Shown piece by piece: positions 6,956 to 9,613 of a DNA stretch of 9,613 nt (its first letter is position 1; each line of letters begins with the position of its first letter). The notes beneath the pieces are model-generated. The model was not told where the DNA came from and searched no databases. It worked only from the letters and a program-made list of their open reading frames with translations. This stretch comes from an uncultured Ruminococcus sp. GTDB lineage: Bacteria > Bacillota > Clostridia > Oscillospirales > Acutalibacteraceae. The position numbers and the translations under genes are program-made. The stretch is taken from contig CACZSM010000213.1 of NCBI GenBank assembly GCA_902783815.1, forward strand, positions 1 through 9,613. The letters are read 5' to 3'.

Positions 6956-6999
6956 ATATTATATGGTATGAAAGCAGATTGGTATTATGTCATCCTTCA

Positions 7000-7005
7000 G
7001 GGAGG
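7000..7005 (+). promoter_or_regulatory. Shine-Dalgarno site that sets the yqzL start
   Basis: GGGAGG ends 8 nt before the ATG at 7014. An in-frame ATG at 6987 has no comparable site upstream, so translation most likely begins at 7014. Confidence 0.8.
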
Positions 7006-7013
7006 CGGGAAAA

Positions 7014-7190
7014 ATGGATGAATACGGCGCATGGGAACACTTTGCGGCGACTGGCAGAGTAGAGGATTATCTTCTGTACCGCGAGGTCAAAAACAGTACG
7101 GCAAAGCCGCAGGACGGGATCATGGAGGACGCTTATGAAATTCAATACGGACGGTCTGATACTGACGGAACAGACAATAAAGGAAAATGA
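7014..7190 (+). CDS. yqzL: YqzL-family small protein upstream of recO
   Basis: The product has 58 residues. Its first half carries the pattern I associate with the YqzL family known from Bacillus: Trp7, Phe10, Thr13-Gly14 and YLLY (19-22) in WEHFAATGRVEDYLLYREVK. The function of YqzL is not established; it is a short soluble protein whose gene typically precedes recO, as it does here. In Bacillus the order is era, yqzL, recO; no era gene is present here and a separate promoter stands in front instead. The 3' part overlaps recO by 56 nt in another frame, so the last 18 or so residues (from about EDAYEIQYGR onward) are encoded by DNA that also encodes the RecO N-terminus. That tail is polar and rich in Asp and Gly, probably disordered, and absent from the shorter Bacillus protein (about 47 residues). 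A start at 6987 would add nine residues but lacks a ribosome site. Confidence 0.75.
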   Translation: MDEYGAWEHFAATGRVEDYLLYREVKNSTAKPQDGIMEDAYEIQYGRSDTDGTDNKGK

Positions 7191-7890
7191 CAGACTGGTA
7201 ACAGTGCTTACACGGTCTGAGGGCATAATAAAATGTTTTGTCAGGGGCGCTAAAAACGCAAAAAACAGGAATCATAATTCTACTCAGCTTTTCAGCTACT
7301 CCAGAATGTCAATATACGAAAAGGGCAATAAATACACAATAGATGAAGCGGAGCTTGTCAGGGTGTTCTTTCCGCTCCTTGACGACTTTGAGGGTATTGC
7401 GCTTGCACAATATCTCGGTGATCTTGCCATAGCCTTTGTTCCGGAGGGAAGCAGCGCTGACGAATATCTGAGTCTGATGCTTAATACATTTTATATTATC
7501 AATATCAGAACAAAGCCGCTTCTGATGGTAAAGGCTGTATGCGAGATAAGACTTATGACGATCGCCGGATTCATGCCTGATCTTTTATGCTGTAAGGAAT
7601 GTGGCTGTTACGAATCGGAGGAAATGTATTTTTTGCCTGAAAAGGGAGAACTGCTTTGTAAGGACTGCTATAACGGTGATCCGGCTTCGATAAGACTTTC
7701 TATGGGCGCCGTTACCGCTATGAGACACAGTGCTTATGCCGAGTCTAAAAAACTATTTTCATTCGCTGTATCGGGAAAGGCTCTTGGACAGTTTGCAGAC
7801 TGTGCCGAAATGTATGTCCTTTCCCGCAGCGAAAGGAGCAGCTTCCAGACTCTCGATTTCTTTAAGGCTATGACTGCTCCTGTTCAGTAA
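7135..7890 (+). CDS. recO: DNA repair protein RecO
   Basis: The 251-residue protein has normal length for RecO. The N-terminal OB fold begins with FNTDGLILTEQTIKENDRLVTVLTRSEG (3-30, written here in outline: the DGLIL strand and the ENDRLVTVLT strand) and contains the RGAKN loop (37-41). The helical C-terminal part includes a four-Cys zinc-binding module: Cys153-x-x-Cys156 and Cys175-x-x-Cys178, with GFMPDL just before the first pair as in other RecO proteins. RecO acts with RecR in the RecF pathway, loading RecA on single-stranded DNA covered by SSB and annealing complementary strands, in the cytoplasm. The ATG at 7135 has GGAGG (7124-7128) six nt upstream, inside yqzL. Translation is probably coupled to yqzL. 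The next gene begins 29 nt after the stop with no terminator between them, which suggests one transcript. Confidence 0.95.
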   Translation: MKFNTDGLILTEQTIKENDRLVTVLTRSEGIIKCFVRGAKNAKNRNHNSTQLFSYSRMSIYEKGNKYTIDEAELVRVFFPLLDDFEGIALAQYLGDLAIAFVPEGSSADEYLSLMLNTFYIINIRTKPLLMVKAVCEIRLMTIAGFMPDLLCCKECGCYESEEMYFLPEKGELLCKDCYNGDPASIRLSMGAVTAMRHSAYAESKKLFSFAVSGKALGQFADCAEMYVLSRSERSSFQTLDFFKAMTAPVQ

Positions 7891-7919
7891 TAAGGACTCG
7901 AAAAAGAAAGGATAAGAAA

Positions 7920-8621
7920 ATGAACTATTCTACATTACTGATGGATGCAGATGAAACTATATTTGACTTCCCGGTATGTGAGTATAATGCTCTGAAAGAA
8001 GCGCTGGGCTTTTACGGAATTGTATTCAATGATGAGGTATATTCGTCTTTCAGCAGTATAAATGCGGCTTTGTGGAAAAAACTTGAATTAAAGGAAATAA
8101 CTAAGCCCGCACTGAGGATCCGCAGATTTTCAGAAATGCTTGAAAAGTGCTTTCCGGAATCTGAGGCCGTAAAGCCGGCTCTGCTTGCGGAAAAGTATAT
8201 TGAAAGGCTTGCAGGACAGGCTGTGTTTACAGAGGGCGCATATCAGGCACTGGAAAAACTCAGCAGATGCTACGATATCTATATTATTACAAATGGTTTC
8301 AGTACCGTACAGAAAAGCAGGATATCACTTAGCGGAATACGACCGTTTTTAAAGGGCGTATTCATTTCTGAGGAGCTTGGCGCCGATAAGCCGGAAAAAC
8401 TGTTTTTTGAAAAGGCTCTTGAAAGCGTAAAGGAAAAGGATCATTCAAGAATACTTGTAGTAGGAGATTCGATTACATCCGATATGCAGGGAGGAAAAAA
8501 TGCTGGTCTTACTACCTGTATTTATGATCCGAAGGGTAAAATCAGTATGCCGCATCCTCTTTGCGATTTCAGGGTAAGAAGTCTTATGGAAATACCTGAT
8601 CTGCCTGAAATTTCTTTATGA
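7920..8621 (+). CDS. HAD-superfamily hydrolase, YjjG-like (subfamily IA)
   Basis: The 233-residue protein shows all four haloacid dehalogenase motifs: motif I DADETIFDF (9-17; nucleophile Asp9, acid/base Asp11), motif II IITNG (122-126; Thr124), motif III in GADKPEKLFF (Lys157), and motif IV VVGDSITSDM (180-189; Asp183 and Asp188). A helical cap lies between motif I and motif II (about 20-100). The DxDETxFDF form of motif I and the overall length resemble the YjjG group, which dephosphorylates non-canonical pyrimidine nucleoside monophosphates, but HAD substrates cannot be assigned safely from sequence; a general sugar-phosphate or nucleotide phosphatase is also possible. It is a soluble cytoplasmic enzyme that should need Mg2+. 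AAAGG (7907-7911) lies 8 nt before the ATG. It sits between recO and a pseudouridine synthase gene, probably in one operon; the neighbours do not point to a particular substrate. Confidence 0.9.
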   Translation: MNYSTLLMDADETIFDFPVCEYNALKEALGFYGIVFNDEVYSSFSSINAALWKKLELKEITKPALRIRRFSEMLEKCFPESEAVKPALLAEKYIERLAGQAVFTEGAYQALEKLSRCYDIYIITNGFSTVQKSRISLSGIRPFLKGVFISEELGADKPEKLFFEKALESVKEKDHSRILVVGDSITSDMQGGKNAGLTTCIYDPKGKISMPHPLCDFRVRSLMEIPDLPEISL

Positions 8622-8652
8622 AGTATAAAAATCGGAGTGTGAGATACAAGGT

Positions 8653-9504
8653 ATGCTGAAATTTACTGTTCCGGAGGATATATCTGAAATAAGCGTAAAA
8701 AACTTCCTGAGAAGAAACTGCGAGGTATCATCAAGACTTCTCCGAAAGCTGAAGCAGGCTGAAAACGGCATAACCTGCTCTGGCAGACTTATGAAAAGTA
8801 CGGATATCCTTCATGCCGGAGATACTCTTGTTTTGCGTCTGCATGAGAATAATTCAGAGATAGCTCCGGTTGATATTCCGGTAAGGATAATATATGAGGA
8901 TAACAGTATAATTCTATGGGATAAGCCGCCCGGTATGCCTGTACATCCCGTACATGACCATCAAAGCGATACTCTTGCAAATGCTGCGGTGTTCCATGCA
9001 AATCAAAGGGGTGAAAGCTACCCGTTCCGCGCTGTGAACCGTCTTGATAAGGACACATCAGGACTTGTGCTTACAGCAAAGACAAGATATGCAGCATCGT
9101 TTCTTCCAAAGCATATACAAAAGGAATATATGGCTCTCTGCGAGGGCAATATAACGGCAGACGGGACTATTGATTCGCCTATTCGTCTGAAAGAGGGACA
9201 TATGATACAAAGGGAGATCGGCGATGACGGCATATCAGCGGTTACACACTATACCGTTATACGGCATTACGGAGAAGATTATACGCTTGTTTCCCTCAGA
9301 CTTGAAACAGGAAGAACACATCAGATAAGAGTGCATATGTCATCGGCAGGACATCCGCTTGCCGGAGATGATATGTACGGCGGCAGCAAGGAGCGCTTTC
9401 CAAGACAGTGTCTTCACTGCTGTAAAATGACATTTCTGCATCCTGAAACGGGAAGTCAATGCAGTTTTGTATCTGATATTGACTTCTGGAAGGAGTACAA
9501 ATAG
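8653..9504 (+). CDS. RluA-family pseudouridine synthase
   Basis: The 283-residue protein has an N-terminal S4-like RNA-binding segment (about 12-64, SVKNFLRRNCEVSSRLLRKL at its start) and a C-terminal RluA-type catalytic domain. The catalytic motif is VNRLDKDTSG (128-137) with Asp132 as the presumed nucleophile; the family often has His where Asn129 stands. Further family marks are YEDNSIILWDKPPGMPVHP (81-99), the Tyr159 region KEYMALCEG (157-165) and the LETGRTHQIRVHM segment (217-229) followed by GHPLAGDDMYG. Such enzymes convert uridine to pseudouridine in 23S rRNA or tRNA; the exact target (RluD- or RluC-like) cannot be read from the sequence. The ATG at 8653 is the only usable start in frame after the upstream stop, yet its ribosome site is poor: GGAG (8634-8637) is 15 nt away and AAGG (8648-8651) is too close. 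It lies 31 nt after the HAD gene. The protein looks complete. Confidence 0.93.
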   Translation: MLKFTVPEDISEISVKNFLRRNCEVSSRLLRKLKQAENGITCSGRLMKSTDILHAGDTLVLRLHENNSEIAPVDIPVRIIYEDNSIILWDKPPGMPVHPVHDHQSDTLANAAVFHANQRGESYPFRAVNRLDKDTSGLVLTAKTRYAASFLPKHIQKEYMALCEGNITADGTIDSPIRLKEGHMIQREIGDDGISAVTHYTVIRHYGEDYTLVSLRLETGRTHQIRVHMSSAGHPLAGDDMYGGSKERFPRQCLHCCKMTFLHPETGSQCSFVSDIDFWKEYK

Positions 9505-9525
9505 CCATACTACGGAAGAAATATT

Positions 9526-9613
9526 AAGGAACCACTGAATAAATCACGCCTGACGGCTCAGTACCTGTCTTGCTTGCATCTTTTCCGTCATCTTGCACCA
9601 AATTCGCTTGAAA
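9526..9613. other. Non-coding tail, possible edge of a repeat or insertion sequence
   Basis: After the pseudouridine synthase no reading frame is seen to the window end. A segment AAGGAACCACTGAATAAATC (9526-9545) resembles the style of terminal inverted repeats of some transposons, but no transposase is visible and I cannot match it to a known element. TGACGG (9551-9556) is repeated inverted as CCGTCA (9585-9590). No good terminator follows the operon within the window. Confidence 0.25.

Overview
The window looks like a chromosomal segment from a low-to-moderate GC anaerobic Gram-positive bacterium of the class Clostridia, most plausibly a Ruminococcus-like member of the Oscillospiraceae. This rests on family resemblance of the proteins (YbaK, YqzL, RecO), A/T-rich codon usage with frequent ATA, purine-rich Shine-Dalgarno sites and consensus sigma-A type promoters. 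The species cannot be fixed from the sequence alone. All genes found are on the + strand.

Layout: (1) 1-845 holds the 3' end of an A+T-rich gene of unknown function, cut by the left edge and closed by a strong hairpin terminator. (2) 846-1255 is a 410-base non-coding region filled with structured repeats: tandem 14-bp units, a 27-nt inverted repeat around them, and a pair of small hairpins whose loops are complementary. It ends in a perfect TTGACA-N17-TATAAT promoter. (3) 1256-1738 encodes a YbaK/EbsC-type Cys-tRNA(Pro) deacylase. (4) 1787-6914 is a tightly overlapping three-gene unit: a MoxR AAA+ ATPase, a DUF58 membrane protein and a very long membrane-anchored transglutaminase-like protein. 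The junctions are ATGA and GTGA overlaps, so the three products are probably made in a coupled way and act together at the cell envelope. (5) 6925-9504 starts with a second promoter and carries yqzL, recO, a HAD-superfamily phosphatase and an RluA-family pseudouridine synthase, a housekeeping DNA-repair and RNA-modification cluster. (6) 9505-9613 is a short non-coding tail that may be the edge of a repeat or insertion sequence.

Most of the window is ordinary clostridial chromosome. The points worth a second look are the repeat-plus-promoter block upstream of ybaK, an in-frame A_AAA_AAA slippery site directly before the MoxR stop codon that could yield a MoxR-DUF58 fusion by -1 frameshifting, the roughly 450-residue Tyr-rich extracellular insert and Glu-for-Asp triad position of the transglutaminase, and the 56-nt out-of-frame overlap of yqzL with recO. 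I see no clear evidence of a wholly new system; the MoxR-DUF58-transglutaminase unit belongs to a widespread but poorly understood class.
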